Assembly (NCBI RefSeq): GCF_004362805.1
Contig: NZ_SNYF01000006.1
Coordinates: 682,001-746,000, forward strand
Reading direction: 5' to 3'
DNA: 64,000 nt
Origin: Algoriphagus boseongensis
Lineage (GTDB): Bacteria; Bacteroidota; Bacteroidia; Cytophagales; Cyclobacteriaceae
The notes under the pieces were generated by a model. It did no database searches. It was not told the origin of the DNA and saw only the letters and a program-made list of their open reading frames with translations. Numbering within the stretch: the first letter of the stretch is position 1; each line of letters begins with the position of its first letter. Both the position numbers and the translations under genes were made by a program. This document shows, piece by piece, positions 27,537 to 37,876 of the stretch.

Positions 27537-28985
27537 ATGAATATTCTTTTGCAGTCAGATTCGACTTTATTTTTTGGTCGATTTCATTCCCTTATAGTTC
27601 ACCTTCCCATAGGATTTTTGATTTTAGGCGCAGCTTTTTTTCTGTTATCATATTTCAAAAAGTATAATTTTCTAATTAAAGCGCTTCCTATTATCCTAAC
27701 TCTCGGAGCCATAAGTGCTTTGTTTTCAGTGATCATTGGGTTCTTATTAGCTGAGGAAGGAGGATATCCGGAGCAAACTCTGTTTTGGCATCGATGGATG
27801 GGAATTGCAGTTGCTTTGGGTTCATTTGGTGCACTCTATTTCGTGGGAAAAGTTTTGAGACATGAAAGTCCAGAAACGAATTCAATTCACCTTCAAAAAG
27901 AGAAAAAAAGGATAGGGTTGATTTTGGGAAGCTTGGTTTTACTCATTTCTGTCACAGGGCATTTGGGAGGTACGCTAACTCATGGGGAAAACTATCTTGT
28001 TGAATATGCTCCAGAATTCTTGAAAAATTTGATCACAAATGGGGAAGGAGAAAATTCAAAATCTCCGATGCCTTCCGACCCTGATTCAACATTGGTTTTT
28101 CAACATATTCTCATTCCGGCTATTACTCAAAAGTGTGCAAGTTGCCATAATGAGAGCGAGAAAAAGGGTGGCTTGGATTTGAGCAGTTTTGAAGCTATGC
28201 AGCTGGGGGGAGATAATGGATCGGTTTTCGAGAAAGGTAGTCCTCATTTGAGCGAGTTATTTACTCGGGTTACTTTGGATCCATCGAGTCGAAAATACAT
28301 GCCTCCGAAGGGAGATCCTTTATCCTTTTCTGAAATAACCTTACTTAGCTTTTGGATTGAAAACGGAATGCCTCTGGACCTTTCTGTCACGAGTGATGAG
28401 ATCCCGGAAAATATCAAATTGCTGATTCAGGAGGCTTATCAGGTTTCGACTCAGAAAAAGCCGTATTACGAAAAAGTAAAAGTTGATCCGGTGACTGAGG
28501 AGGTTCTAAACTCAATTCGAGAAAATGGATTTAAGGTAGAAGCGATATCAGAAGAGAATAATTTGCTGGAAGTAGTAGCAAAGGGAAAACTGACTCAGGA
28601 AAACATCACTTCGCTTCAAGCAATTCAAGGACAAATCACCTGGTTGGATCTCGGGGAAAGTGGAATTGAGGATTCTTGGCTTTCTTCTTTTGACCAATTC
28701 TCTAACCTCACTCGATTAGTATTGGATAACAACTCCATCACCGATAAGGCAATGATTCCTTTAGGTAAACTGGAGCATTTGGAATCTATCAATCTTTACA
28801 ATACTTCGGTTGGTGATTCAGGATTGAAAATTTTACTTACCCCCAAAAGTTTAAAAAGAATCTATCTCTGGAATACCAAAGTAAGCCAAGAAGTCGTGGA
28901 TTCACTTATCAAGGAACACCCGGGATTACTTATTGATATGGGTGTAGCTATTACAGCCAAAGAATCAGAAAAGCCTACCAAATAG
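27537..28985 (+). CDS. Membrane DUF2231-cytochrome c-LRR protein
   Basis: 482 residues. The N-terminal part has about four membrane helices (about 13-150) with the DUF2231 motif FGRFHSLIVHLPIGFLILG. It is followed by a PSCyt1-type cytochrome domain with one heme site, Cys200-Ala-Ser-Cys203-His204, and a possible distal Met in KYMPPKGDP. The C-terminal part (about 325-470) shows three to four leucine-rich repeat units (LQAIQGQITWLDLGESGI, LTRLVLDNNSITD, LESINLYNTSVGD). The domain order is known from Planctomycetes-type genomes. It could pass electrons between the inner membrane and the DUF1549/DUF1553 cytochrome encoded upstream; this link is inferred from context. Confidence 0.88.
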   Translation: MNILLQSDSTLFFGRFHSLIVHLPIGFLILGAAFFLLSYFKKYNFLIKALPIILTLGAISALFSVIIGFLLAEEGGYPEQTLFWHRWMGIAVALGSFGALYFVGKVLRHESPETNSIHLQKEKKRIGLILGSLVLLISVTGHLGGTLTHGENYLVEYAPEFLKNLITNGEGENSKSPMPSDPDSTLVFQHILIPAITQKCASCHNESEKKGGLDLSSFEAMQLGGDNGSVFEKGSPHLSELFTRVTLDPSSRKYMPPKGDPLSFSEITLLSFWIENGMPLDLSVTSDEIPENIKLLIQEAYQVSTQKKPYYEKVKVDPVTEEVLNSIRENGFKVEAISEENNLLEVVAKGKLTQENITSLQAIQGQITWLDLGESGIEDSWLSSFDQFSNLTRLVLDNNSITDKAMIPLGKLEHLESINLYNTSVGDSGLKILLTPKSLKRIYLWNTKVSQEVVDSLIKEHPGLLIDMGVAITAKESEKPTK

Positions 28986-29174
28986 GCCAGGTGCTTAGTA
29001 TCATTCTATTGCCTCATTCCTGCTTGGCTAAAATTAGACTTTAAGAGAATTTCCCTGTCAAAAATTCCATTTTCTTCATTTTTGAACTGATTTATCGGCC
29101 ATTTTGGCTTAAAAAACGCCTTGGCGAAGCTTTTGATCCATGGAGATCAGACTACTAAACCACTAACAATCGAC

Positions 29175-31793
29175 ATGGATTTCAAGCAATTTACTATCAA
29201 ATCTCAGGAGGCCATACAAAAAGCCGCTGAGTTGGCAATGGCCTCTGGCCAGCCGAATATTGAGACTGCTCATTTGCTGAAAGGGATTTTCTCTGAGGAC
29301 GAAAATGTCACTGATTTCCTCTTCAAAAAATTAGGAGTCAATAAGCAATTGATCACACAGAAGCTTGATGGGCAGCTGGAAAAACTCCCCAAAGTAAGTG
29401 GGGGAAATCAGCAACCCTATCTTTCCAATGCTGCAAATCAGGTTTTGACCAAGGCAAAAGACCATCTAAAAACCTTTGGTGATGAATATGTTGCCATAGA
29501 GCATTTGCTTTTGGCAATTTTAGCGGGAAGTGATTCAACCTCCCAACTACTCAAAGATCAGGGGCTTTCTGAAAAGCCTTTGATTGAAGCAATCAAGGAA
29601 CTAAGAAAAGGAAATAAAGTGACCGATCCCAACGCAGAAAGCAAATACAGAGCTTTGGAAAAGTATTCCAAAAATCTAAATGAACTCGCCAAAAAAGGGA
29701 AAATAGACCCAGTAATAGGACGAGATGAAGAGATCAGGCGCGTGTTGCAGATTTTGGCAAGACGGACAAAAAATAACCCTATCCTTTTGGGTGAACCAGG
29801 GGTGGGAAAAACAGCCATTGTGGAGGGACTTGCCCAGCGAATCGTTTCGGGTGACGTACCCGAAAATCTTAAATCCAAGACCTTAATTTCTTTGGATATG
29901 GGACTTTTGGTAGCAGGTGCCAAATACAAAGGGGAATTTGAGGAGCGTTTGAAGGCTGTGATTAAGGAAGTGACCGACTCTGATGGAGAGATTATTCTCT
30001 TCATTGATGAGATCCATACCCTGATCGGAGCCGGAGGCGGAGGAGAGGGAGCTATGGATGCCGCAAACTTGCTCAAGCCAGCTTTGGCCAGAGGGGAATT
30101 GCATGCTATCGGAGCTACCACCTTGAAGGAATACCAAAAGTATATCGAAAAGGATAAAGCCTTGGAAAGACGTTTTCAGGCTGTAATTGTGGATGAGCCG
30201 GATGCGGCTGATGCCATTTCCATTCTTCGAGGGATTAAGGATAAATACGAATTGCACCACGGGGTGAGAATCAAGGATGACGCGGTTATTGCTGCGGTTG
30301 AGCTTTCTCAGCGTTACATTTCTGATCGATTTCTTCCAGACAAAGCAATTGACTTGATGGATGAGGCTGCAGCTAAATTGAGAATGGAGATTGACTCTCT
30401 ACCTCAGGAGCTTGACGAACTCAACCGTCGGATCATGCAGTTGGAAATCGAAAGGGAAGCGATTCGAAGAGAAAATAATAAGGATAAGGAAGTGGTGCTT
30501 AGTAAAGAAATCGCGGAATTATCCGAAAAAAGGCAATCCGTGAAGGCTAAATGGGAAAGCGAAAAAGCAGTCATCATGGGCATTCAGCGGGAGAAAGAGA
30601 GTATTGAAAAGCTTAAGCTGGAGGCCGAACAAGCTGAGCGAGCCGGGGATTTTGGCAAAGTAGCCGAGATTCGATACGGGAAAATTGTGGAGGCGGAAAA
30701 GAAATTGGAATCCTTCAAATCTCAATTGGCGGAAATGCAGGCAGGTTCTCCTTTGCTCAAAGAAGAAGTCGATCAGGAAGATATCGCAGCAGTGGTATCC
30801 AAATGGACAGGAATTCCTTTGAGTAAAATGATTCAATCCGAACGTGAAAAATTACTTCACTTGGAAGATGAATTAGGAAAGCGGGTAGCCGGACAAAAAG
30901 AGGCTATTTCAGCACTTTCTGATGCGGTAAGAAGAAGCCGAGCAGGACTTCAAGATCCCAAGCGCCCGATTGGTAGTTTTATCTTCATGGGTACTACCGG
31001 GGTTGGTAAGACCGAATTGGCAAAGGCTTTGGCCGAATATCTCTTCAATGACGAGAATGCCATGGTCAGAATCGATATGTCTGAGTACCAAGAAAGGCAT
31101 TCCGTAAGCCGATTGGTGGGAGCGCCTCCAGGCTATGTCGGGTATGATGAAGGTGGACAATTGACTGAAGCCGTTCGAAGAAGACCATATTCTGTGGTTT
31201 TATTGGACGAAATCGAAAAGGCTCACCCAGATGTCTTTAATATCCTGCTTCAGGTTTTGGATGATGGACGATTAACCGACAACAAAGGTCGAATCGCCAA
31301 CTTCAAAAACACCATCATTATCCTGACTACCAATATCGGCTCTCACCTGATTCAGGAGCGATTTGCCGAGATGGAAGACTGGAACAAGGATGAGGTGATG
31401 GAAAAGACTAAATCAGAAGTCTATGATTTGTTGAAAAAATCTGTTCGACCAGAATTTCTCAACAGAATAGACGAGGTGATCATGTTTGAACCTTTGACCA
31501 AAGCTGTGACCAGAAAAATTGTGGATATTCAGTGGAGAGAGATTCAAAAGCGATTGGCTGAGGCTAATATTGAAATTGAAGCCACTCCGGAAGTTCTCGA
31601 TTATTTGGGCAAGGTCGGGTTTGATCCTCAGTTTGGGGCCAGACCTTTGAAGCGAACTATGCAGCGACTGATTTTGAATGAGCTTTCCAAGCAAATTCTC
31701 TCAGGATATATCAAAAGTGACTCTGCAGTTTTGGTGGATTTGGATGCTGAAAAGCAGGTTTATTTCAAAAATGTGGATACCATAGAGGTTTAA
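29175..31793 (+). CDS. clpB: ATP-dependent disaggregase ClpB
   Basis: 872 residues from ATG 29175. A TTG at 29121 would add 18 residues that do not fit the family, whose members begin with the [10 protein letters not shown] segment. Order: N-domain (1-145), AAA1 with Walker A GEPGVGKT at 206-213 (Lys212, the same number as in E. coli ClpB) and Walker [10 protein letters not shown], a long coiled-coil middle domain (about 400-530), AAA2 with GTTGVGKT at 606-613, and the C-terminal D2-small domain with [16 protein letters not shown]. It threads aggregated proteins with DnaK help. It stands alone, with a strong terminator after it. I see no CIRCE element in the 190 nt upstream. Confidence 0.97.
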   Translation: MDFKQFTIKSQEAIQKAAELAMASGQPNIETAHLLKGIFSEDENVTDFLFKKLGVNKQLITQKLDGQLEKLPKVSGGNQQPYLSNAANQVLTKAKDHLKTFGDEYVAIEHLLLAILAGSDSTSQLLKDQGLSEKPLIEAIKELRKGNKVTDPNAESKYRALEKYSKNLNELAKKGKIDPVIGRDEEIRRVLQILARRTKNNPILLGEPGVGKTAIVEGLAQRIVSGDVPENLKSKTLISLDMGLLVAGAKYKGEFEERLKAVIKEVTDSDGEIILFIDEIHTLIGAGGGGEGAMDAANLLKPALARGELHAIGATTLKEYQKYIEKDKALERRFQAVIVDEPDAADAISILRGIKDKYELHHGVRIKDDAVIAAVELSQRYISDRFLPDKAIDLMDEAAAKLRMEIDSLPQELDELNRRIMQLEIEREAIRRENNKDKEVVLSKEIAELSEKRQSVKAKWESEKAVIMGIQREKESIEKLKLEAEQAERAGDFGKVAEIRYGKIVEAEKKLESFKSQLAEMQAGSPLLKEEVDQEDIAAVVSKWTGIPLSKMIQSEREKLLHLEDELGKRVAGQKEAISALSDAVRRSRAGLQDPKRPIGSFIFMGTTGVGKTELAKALAEYLFNDENAMVRIDMSEYQERHSVSRLVGAPPGYVGYDEGGQLTEAVRRRPYSVVLLDEIEKAHPDVFNILLQVLDDGRLTDNKGRIANFKNTIIILTTNIGSHLIQERFAEMEDWNKDEVMEKTKSEVYDLLKKSVRPEFLNRIDEVIMFEPLTKAVTRKIVDIQWREIQKRLAEANIEIEATPEVLDYLGKVGFDPQFGARPLKRTMQRLILNELSKQILSGYIKSDSAVLVDLDAEKQVYFKNVDTIEV

Positions 31794-31821
31794 ATCAACT
31801 CTCAAAAATTTTAAGTTGAGT

Positions 31822-31860
31822 AAACCCCTGAAGTCTTTTGGCTTCAGGGGTTTTGTTTTT
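31822..31860 (+). terminator. Intrinsic terminator after clpB
   Basis: A 12-bp perfect stem (31822-31833 with 31842-31853) has an 8-nt loop and a T-rich tail to 31860, 28 nt after the clpB stop codon. Confidence 0.93.
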
Positions 31861-31897
31861 TTAAAACAGGTGAGATGAAATTCGGTTAGAGAAGTGT

Positions 31898-32470
31898 ATG
31901 CTGATTGATTCCAAAAATACCATTTCTGAAATCTGGGACACCCTAGCTCATGAGCTTTATCGAGGAGCGCTTGATCCCAAACATCCCTTTCGATACCTGA
32001 ATTTGGGGACTATGGGAGAAGAATTTCCGGAAGTAAGAACGGTGGTTTTGAGAAAAGTGGATCAGGACCTCAATTTTTACATTTTCACCGATTCAAGATC
32101 AGAGAAAATCAAATCCCTTGAGGAAAACCCCAAAGTTGCCCTTCATTTCTATCATCCTCAAAAACGGGTTCAGATTCGGATTCAGTCAGAAACTGAAATT
32201 CACCATCAAGATGAATTAGCAAAAGACCTTTGGAAGCGAGTGCAAGGCGAAGCCCAAAAGGCTTATGCTTCTATTTTACCTCCCGGAAAAGAAATCGAAA
32301 ATCCCGAGCAAGCCTGGGACTGGCCTGATGCTATCGATGATCAGAATTTCACGGTTTTGAAGTTTATTCCACAAACTCTAGAAGTCTTACAGTTAAATGG
32401 ATTGACACATCTACGGCTTAGATTTTCTAAAGAGGGAAAGGACTGGAAAGGTACATGGTTGGTTCCCTAA
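31898..32470 (+). CDS. Pyridoxamine-phosphate-oxidase-like flavin-binding protein
   Basis: 190 residues, cytoplasmic. The split-barrel FMN-binding pattern is visible in FPEVRTVVLRKVD, FYIFTDSRSEKIKSL and NPKVALHFYHPQKRVQIRIQ, all typical of the PNPOx-like superfamily (Alr4036-type branch). The C-terminal region ends in DWKGTWLVP, where true PdxH enzymes have a characteristic RL-x-P tail, so this is probably a relative and not PdxH itself. It likely binds FMN and may reduce or oxidise an unknown small molecule. It lies alone between the clpB terminator and a convergent gene with no spacer. Confidence 0.82.
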   Translation: MLIDSKNTISEIWDTLAHELYRGALDPKHPFRYLNLGTMGEEFPEVRTVVLRKVDQDLNFYIFTDSRSEKIKSLEENPKVALHFYHPQKRVQIRIQSETEIHHQDELAKDLWKRVQGEAQKAYASILPPGKEIENPEQAWDWPDAIDDQNFTVLKFIPQTLEVLQLNGLTHLRLRFSKEGKDWKGTWLVP

Positions 32471-33193
32471 TCAGGCTGAGTTCTGATTTCCCTGATTTTT
32501 AAAATAGGAAATTAATTGTCCCCAGAAGGACTTTTTGGGAGTAATCAAACCATAGGGACCTAAGACACTATCGTGTTCTTTAAGAAATATATCTCCCAAA
32601 TTGGGGTTGTCTTTCTTCAAATTAACCTTTTTCAATTCCGTTTGGTATCCGACAAAAGAAATAAGTAGCGTGATTCTATTTTTGGCTATAGAATCTGGGA
32701 TGACCAATTCAAATTCTCCTTTCAGGTTTGTATGGACTCCAATGGTAGTACCCTTAATAAGGATAGTCGTGGTGGGAAGTGCCTGTTTGTCCTCACCAGA
32801 GAATACTCGACCTTTTAAGACTTTACTAATACTAGACCCCTTTTTTGGAAAGTAATTTTCTAAAGAAATTTCTGTCTTAGTGGGATCCAAAAATCCCTGA
32901 TTTACTCCGGAGGAAGGAAGACTAAATCCTAGGATTCCAAGGGCAGTAACTATCCAAAAAAGTCCAAGCTTCTTTGTTTTCTGGGGTTCGGATAGATCGA
33001 AAACCTGAGATTTTTTAAAAATCCCGCAACTCTTACTTGGGTTTTCAGTAATGAATTCCAATACTTCCTGTTGATTCATCTTTCGAAAATCCACTACCTC
33101 CTTCTGGCAAGCCTGACAAAATCCTCCAAGATTACTTGGGGTGAAGTTTTTAGGGTTTTGGGAACAGGGAGATGGAATTCTAATTTGAGTCAT
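32471..33193 (-). CDS. Membrane protein with N-terminal Cys motif and carboxypeptidase-regulatory domain
   Basis: 240 residues. The N-terminus has Cys10, then GGFCQACQKEVVDF with Cys26 and Cys29, and Cys52, likely a zinc-binding module recurring in Bacteroidota. A single hydrophobic segment at about 74-95 would span the inner membrane. It is followed by a CarboxypepD_reg-like beta-sandwich (about 128-205: LKGRVFSGEDKQALP, TTIGVHTNLKGEFEL, ISFVGYQTE). The N-terminus would face the cytoplasm and the beta domain the periplasm. The layout recalls membrane-bound sensors or anti-sigma-like proteins, but no sigma factor gene is adjacent. It ends directly against the stop codon of the convergent flavin-binding gene. 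Confidence 0.75.
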   Translation of the reverse strand: MTQIRIPSPCSQNPKNFTPSNLGGFCQACQKEVVDFRKMNQQEVLEFITENPSKSCGIFKKSQVFDLSEPQKTKKLGLFWIVTALGILGFSLPSSGVNQGFLDPTKTEISLENYFPKKGSSISKVLKGRVFSGEDKQALPTTTILIKGTTIGVHTNLKGEFELVIPDSIAKNRITLLISFVGYQTELKKVNLKKDNPNLGDIFLKEHDSVLGPYGLITPKKSFWGQLISYFKNQGNQNSA

Positions 33194-33265
33194 ATCCTAA
33201 AATAAAAAAATATCAGTTGGGCTACAAATCTATTAGTTAAACCCTAATGGATTTTCTCAACTTCA

Positions 33266-35446
33266 TTAAATATTCCACCAATAAGTAAACTTCAATACCA
33301 GAGATCTATTCTTGACATTGAATGGTTCGGGCAGATAATTGTCTGTGTAGACTAAGAAAAGATCAGAGGCAGGGGCAAATCTCCACTGAAATCGGGTATT
33401 CAGGTTGATGTTTTTGATCTGCTCGTTGTATTGGACGAATGTGGTTAGGAAGACAGTATTGGTAAGCGTCACATCAATTCGTGGTCCGACGAGCCAGTAG
33501 TCTGTGTTTCCCCAAGGCTCAGGAAGTTGAATCTGATTGTAGGTACTACTTAGGGCTAGGCTGACATAAGGCTGAAATCTATATCCCAAGTCTCCTGTGA
33601 AAGTATACAGATTTCCATTAGCGTAGTACCCACCAATTCTTGTTGAAAATCCATAGGTAAAAATGCTTTGAGGTTTGGAGGTATATTCTGTTCTCCATCC
33701 AAAAGCATAATTATCGGTTCCTTCCGGTAGCTTTTCTTTTCCAGAATTAGTCGGGTCAAATGGCCTTTGGAGCTTGATGAAGTCGTATGTTATATATGTG
33801 GTAAAATTGCTCTGGCTCCTGAAGCGCACATTATAGGAGATATAGGAATTATTATCCGTTTGCACCCCTTTGGTATTGTAGAAAAGAGTCAAACTGCCAT
33901 CAGGTCCATGACTGAGGATTTTGGCACTTTTTGGAAACCAGCGATAGCCTACCTGAGGGCTGATTTTGTAATACCCTCTTCTAGGAACAAAACCCACTTC
34001 GGCAGTATAGTCATTGGATACATATTCATGTTGCCAATTCCAGGTCAGGTTTCCACTAGCGTATTTTAGGTTGGCTGCGTGGACAAATCCATTTGACTGG
34101 TTGTCCGGTCCAAAACTCTTTAAAACCATTGCTTTCCCGGTCCAGAGATTATTTCTGGAAAGCAGGTTGTACTCCAAACCTAGATTTCGGTTGAATTCAG
34201 AATAAATCGGCTTTTCCTCTTCGACGGCCTCTGGATCGTAGTGAAGGGATTGCTTATTGACAAAAATTGCAGAAATATTGGACCTGGCTCCCACCTGTCT
34301 TTGTACAGACATGACCGTGAAGTTCTGGGAGGGAAGTGCGTCTTCTTCTACCTCTCCGGTCTGCATGGTCATTGCTCCAATTCTCCAATCTTTATTGATT
34401 TTTCCGCTGACTCTTGCTCCGAATTGTATGGGAGCATTTAGTCCTATTCTTCTAGAGAAAAAAGGTCGAATGGTCGAGTAGCCAAAGTTGGCAAAGAGGT
34501 CTCCATTTTCCAGGAAGAATTGTCTACGCTCAGGAAAGAACAGTTCAAACCGATCTAAATTGGTAACCTGTCGATCTACCTCCACTTGAGAGAAATCAGG
34601 ATTTACCGTTAGGTCCAAATTGAGTGAAGAGGTCAAGCCGATTTTGGCATCCATGCCGATTTCTCTTCTGTAGCTCGGATCGCCTCCATTTTCAAAGTCT
34701 TTGGAAACTCCTCCCAAGACATAAGGAATTACAGAGACATTTGGACCTGCTTGGGGCGGAGGATTGTCCCAAGCCAGAATACCCGTATAAGCCAAAGTGG
34801 AGGAGGGGAATTGCCTAGGAACTGGTGCCCAACCTGATTTTTCTGTGGTTTTTAGGTCGAGTCTTGAAAAGTTAATTCCCCACTCAGTAATCCCTTTTTT
34901 GTAACGAATGGATTTGAAAGGTATCGCCGCTTCAAAAATCCATTTGTCTTCGTAGTTCTTGACTTTAGACGTCCATTTATTGTCCCAGCTTAGATCCATT
35001 TGATTTCCATTGGACATAATTCCGTCCCACTGGGCTCCCACAGCATTTGCACCAAAGGAAAACCCGTTGGTTTGATCATCAAAGGGATCCATGAACAGCA
35101 AGAAATTGTCATTTTTCCCAAAGCTGAAATCCCTTCTCAAAGACTCCACCATATAAGGACCTTCCACTGCATGATGATTGATCACAATGAGGTAGAGATG
35201 TTCTTCATCATAGCTCATTCTTACATCAGTTTTGACTCGTGCAAAACTGGTATCCATCGGCGTGATCATGAAAAAATCAGTCGCGACTTCGGCATCTTCC
35301 CAAGCTTTCTCATCCATAACCCCATCGATTAAAATCGGGGAACTGGCTTTTCTAATGTTCAAACGGTATTCTGCATTGATTTTTTGAGCTGAAATTTCAA
35401 GAAAAATTCCAATCAGCAGAAGAATTGAAAGCAAAGAGATACGCAT
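33266..35446 (-). CDS. DUF5916 protein with CBM9-like N-terminal domain
   Basis: 726 residues with a signal peptide (cleavage near Ile-Ser-Ala-Gln, about residue 20). The N-terminal 200 residues look like the carbohydrate-binding family 9 fold used by these proteins (ILIDGVMDEKAWEDAEVATD, WIFEAAIPFKSIRY). The remainder is DUF5916, rich in alternating aromatic strands (FFPERRQFFLENGDLF, PFFSRRIGL), and ends in Phe-Thr-Tyr-Trp-Trp-Asn-Ile. That fits an outer-membrane beta-barrel. Substrate and role are unknown. The TonB-receptor gene lies 45 nt upstream on the same strand and may be co-transcribed. Confidence 0.88.
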   Translation of the reverse strand: MRISLLSILLLIGIFLEISAQKINAEYRLNIRKASSPILIDGVMDEKAWEDAEVATDFFMITPMDTSFARVKTDVRMSYDEEHLYLIVINHHAVEGPYMVESLRRDFSFGKNDNFLLFMDPFDDQTNGFSFGANAVGAQWDGIMSNGNQMDLSWDNKWTSKVKNYEDKWIFEAAIPFKSIRYKKGITEWGINFSRLDLKTTEKSGWAPVPRQFPSSTLAYTGILAWDNPPPQAGPNVSVIPYVLGGVSKDFENGGDPSYRREIGMDAKIGLTSSLNLDLTVNPDFSQVEVDRQVTNLDRFELFFPERRQFFLENGDLFANFGYSTIRPFFSRRIGLNAPIQFGARVSGKINKDWRIGAMTMQTGEVEEDALPSQNFTVMSVQRQVGARSNISAIFVNKQSLHYDPEAVEEEKPIYSEFNRNLGLEYNLLSRNNLWTGKAMVLKSFGPDNQSNGFVHAANLKYASGNLTWNWQHEYVSNDYTAEVGFVPRRGYYKISPQVGYRWFPKSAKILSHGPDGSLTLFYNTKGVQTDNNSYISYNVRFRSQSNFTTYITYDFIKLQRPFDPTNSGKEKLPEGTDNYAFGWRTEYTSKPQSIFTYGFSTRIGGYYANGNLYTFTGDLGYRFQPYVSLALSSTYNQIQLPEPWGNTDYWLVGPRIDVTLTNTVFLTTFVQYNEQIKNINLNTRFQWRFAPASDLFLVYTDNYLPEPFNVKNRSLVLKFTYWWNI

Positions 35447-35491
35447 GAATACTGGGTTTGCTGAATCAGCAAGGGGTTAGGGTAAGGGCGA

Positions 35492-37876
35492 TTATTGTTT
35501 TAGGCGGTAAGCAAAGGTAAGGTTTGTCTGCCGACGGACCATTTGAGATTCTATATCCGTGTAGAAGTTTTCTCCCTCGATGATGGATCTGCTGATTCTT
35601 GAATTGAGCACATCGGTGATGTTCAGGATCAAGCTGCCTCTGTCTTGGAGGATTCGTTTACTCGCGGAGAAATCCATAAAGAATATCCCCTTTCGGATTC
35701 CCTGAGCAGTTTTTTGCTTCGCATCGTAATTGGCTCTCAGTTGAAGATCCCAACCTTTTCCAAAGGTAAATCGGGAAGTTTGGCGGAAAAGCCAGGAATA
35801 AGTAGTCCTGATTTCCAATTGTCCGATGTTGCTTGCATTGATTCGGGCATGGAAGAAGTTGGCATTGAAGTCCAGCTTCCACCAGGAATTGACTTTATAA
35901 TCCCCGCTAAATTCAACGCCATAAGATTTTTCCCCGGTTAAATTGTAGGGTAAGGTCACAGAAAAGCCATCCTCATTTACCTGACGGATTCGCTCGATTT
36001 TGTCTACTGTATTTCTGAAATAGACAGTTGAAAAGAGCGTAGCTTTTTCAAAGTACTTGATATGTCCCAATTCAAAGGCATCTGTATACTCAGGATTCAG
36101 GTCAGGATTTCCGCTGAAGAAATTTCGCTGATCGGAGAAGGTGACATAAGGACTCAAGTCGTTGTAAACAGGTCTTCGGATCCTTCGGCTATAGCTAAGC
36201 TGAAAAGCATTTTCCTCGGTCAGATTAAAGGTCAAATGAGCACTGGGGAAAAGGTTGGTGTATTTTCTGGGATTTTCTTCTTTCGTTTCTACCAAGATGG
36301 TATTGACATCGGTGTGCTCTGCTCGAAGTCCCGCTTGATAGCTCCATTTCCCGCTTTCGTTTCCAACAATTCCGTAAGCTGCCAGAATATTTTCATCGTA
36401 AAGGAAAACATTGTCCAAGCCAGGAATGGTGACAAAATCTCCCGACTCATTTTTTTCCTGAACCAGGTAATCGTTTTTCATTTCTCGGAAGCTGGTTCTT
36501 AAGCCTGTCTCAAGTTTTCCTTTGTTGGAAAAAGGTTTGACATAATCCACTTGAAGCAGGTATTGATTTTCGAATTCATCATTCAAGGAAGTTTGAACCA
36601 AATCATTTTCTGGTATGGGTTTTTCCTCAGGAGTAAACTGAAATTCCGTATAAATCTGATCCGATCTCTCCCAGTAATTCAGGTAGGTAAACGAAGCATT
36701 CAACTCATGCCCTTTTTGCTCAAATCTTCTTTTATAGCTTATTATGGCTTCTTTATTGGGTTCGTCTTCGGTTTCATCTTGTCTCCGAAGAGAATATCCA
36801 AGAAAATCACTGGTAGTGTTCAGGTAATCCTCATAGCGGATATCCAGAATTCGATGCGCATCACTTCTCCTCCATAGGTAGGATAAGGTAAGTACACTGT
36901 TCTCATTGAAAAAGTAATCCAATCCTCCGCGGAGGTTGTTGTTTAGGGTTTTTAGATCTAAAACATTGTTTTGCAAAAGGATCGAGGTAGTACCGTCCTC
37001 ATTATAAACTTCCTGATACAATTCGCTTCTTCCAGGCTGTCGTCGAGTAGCCAAGCCATAATTGATAAACCAGTTGATTCGGTTTTTCCGGTAATTCAGG
37101 TTGGCCGTAAACCCAAGATTTTTGGGGTAGCCTCCAATTACTTCGAATGAGCCGTTGAATCCCTGCTTAGAGTCTTTTTTCAAAATAATATTGATCACTC
37201 CGGCCATCCCTTCTGCCTCATATCTAGCTGAGGGATTAGTGATTACTTCTACTCGATCGACCATATTGGCGGGGAGTTGTCGGAGTCCTGAGGATCCTTT
37301 GAAACTCACCAATCCGGATGGTTTTCCATCAATCAAAATTCTCACATTGCTGGAGCCTCTCAGTCGTACATTTCCTTCGGGGTCAACCGCAACCGAAGGC
37401 AGATTCATCAAAATGTCCGATGCAGTTCCACCGGTATTGGCTAAATCCTTCCCGACATTAAAAATCCTTTTGTCCAAGGAAAGCTCCATGATAGTTTTTT
37501 CACCCTGAACTACCACCTCATCGAGATTTTCTGCAGAAGTTGTGAGGGATAGGGAGCCTAAATCCAAGTTTGAATTTTCTCTGGAAAGGAGGAAGACTTC
37601 TGTTTTCATGGCCTCATAGCCCATAAATTCTACTAAGCCATAAAATTTCCCAAAAGGCAGGTCTACTGAAAATTTCCCGTTTTCATCGGATATTCCTCCT
37701 CCGATGAGGCTGTCTTTTTCCGAGTAAATTCCGATTGTAGCAAAAGGTAATGGGGAGGAATTGGACTTGTCCTGAACCAGTCCACGGACTTTTCCCCGGC
37801 CTTGTTGAGAAAGAGTGAGGTGAGAATTCAGCAAAAAAGCTGAAATCAAAAGGAAAAACAGGTACTTGGGCTTCAT
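35492..37876 (-). CDS. TonB-dependent receptor family outer-membrane protein
   Basis: 794 residues with a signal peptide (about 1-23). Residues 28-115 are a CarboxypepD_reg-like domain (VRGLVQDKSNSSPLPFATI). The plug domain follows (about 120-230) with LMNLPSVAVDPEGNVRLRG, VRILIDGKPSG and VDRVEVITNPSARYEAEGMA, and a large barrel of the OMP_b-brl_3 type (about 240-794) ends in Tyr-Arg-Leu-Lys-Gln. This branch often lacks a SusD partner, and none is adjacent. The ligand is unknown. The DUF5916 gene 45 nt downstream may belong to the same unit. Confidence 0.9.
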   Translation of the reverse strand: MKPKYLFFLLISAFLLNSHLTLSQQGRGKVRGLVQDKSNSSPLPFATIGIYSEKDSLIGGGISDENGKFSVDLPFGKFYGLVEFMGYEAMKTEVFLLSRENSNLDLGSLSLTTSAENLDEVVVQGEKTIMELSLDKRIFNVGKDLANTGGTASDILMNLPSVAVDPEGNVRLRGSSNVRILIDGKPSGLVSFKGSSGLRQLPANMVDRVEVITNPSARYEAEGMAGVINIILKKDSKQGFNGSFEVIGGYPKNLGFTANLNYRKNRINWFINYGLATRRQPGRSELYQEVYNEDGTTSILLQNNVLDLKTLNNNLRGGLDYFFNENSVLTLSYLWRRSDAHRILDIRYEDYLNTTSDFLGYSLRRQDETEDEPNKEAIISYKRRFEQKGHELNASFTYLNYWERSDQIYTEFQFTPEEKPIPENDLVQTSLNDEFENQYLLQVDYVKPFSNKGKLETGLRTSFREMKNDYLVQEKNESGDFVTIPGLDNVFLYDENILAAYGIVGNESGKWSYQAGLRAEHTDVNTILVETKEENPRKYTNLFPSAHLTFNLTEENAFQLSYSRRIRRPVYNDLSPYVTFSDQRNFFSGNPDLNPEYTDAFELGHIKYFEKATLFSTVYFRNTVDKIERIRQVNEDGFSVTLPYNLTGEKSYGVEFSGDYKVNSWWKLDFNANFFHARINASNIGQLEIRTTYSWLFRQTSRFTFGKGWDLQLRANYDAKQKTAQGIRKGIFFMDFSASKRILQDRGSLILNITDVLNSRISRSIIEGENFYTDIESQMVRRQTNLTFAYRLKQ

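Noticed and set aside
36062-36502. Plus-strand open frame of 146 codons opposite the TonB receptor gene
   Set aside because: Antisense shadow of a well-supported gene with no protein motif.
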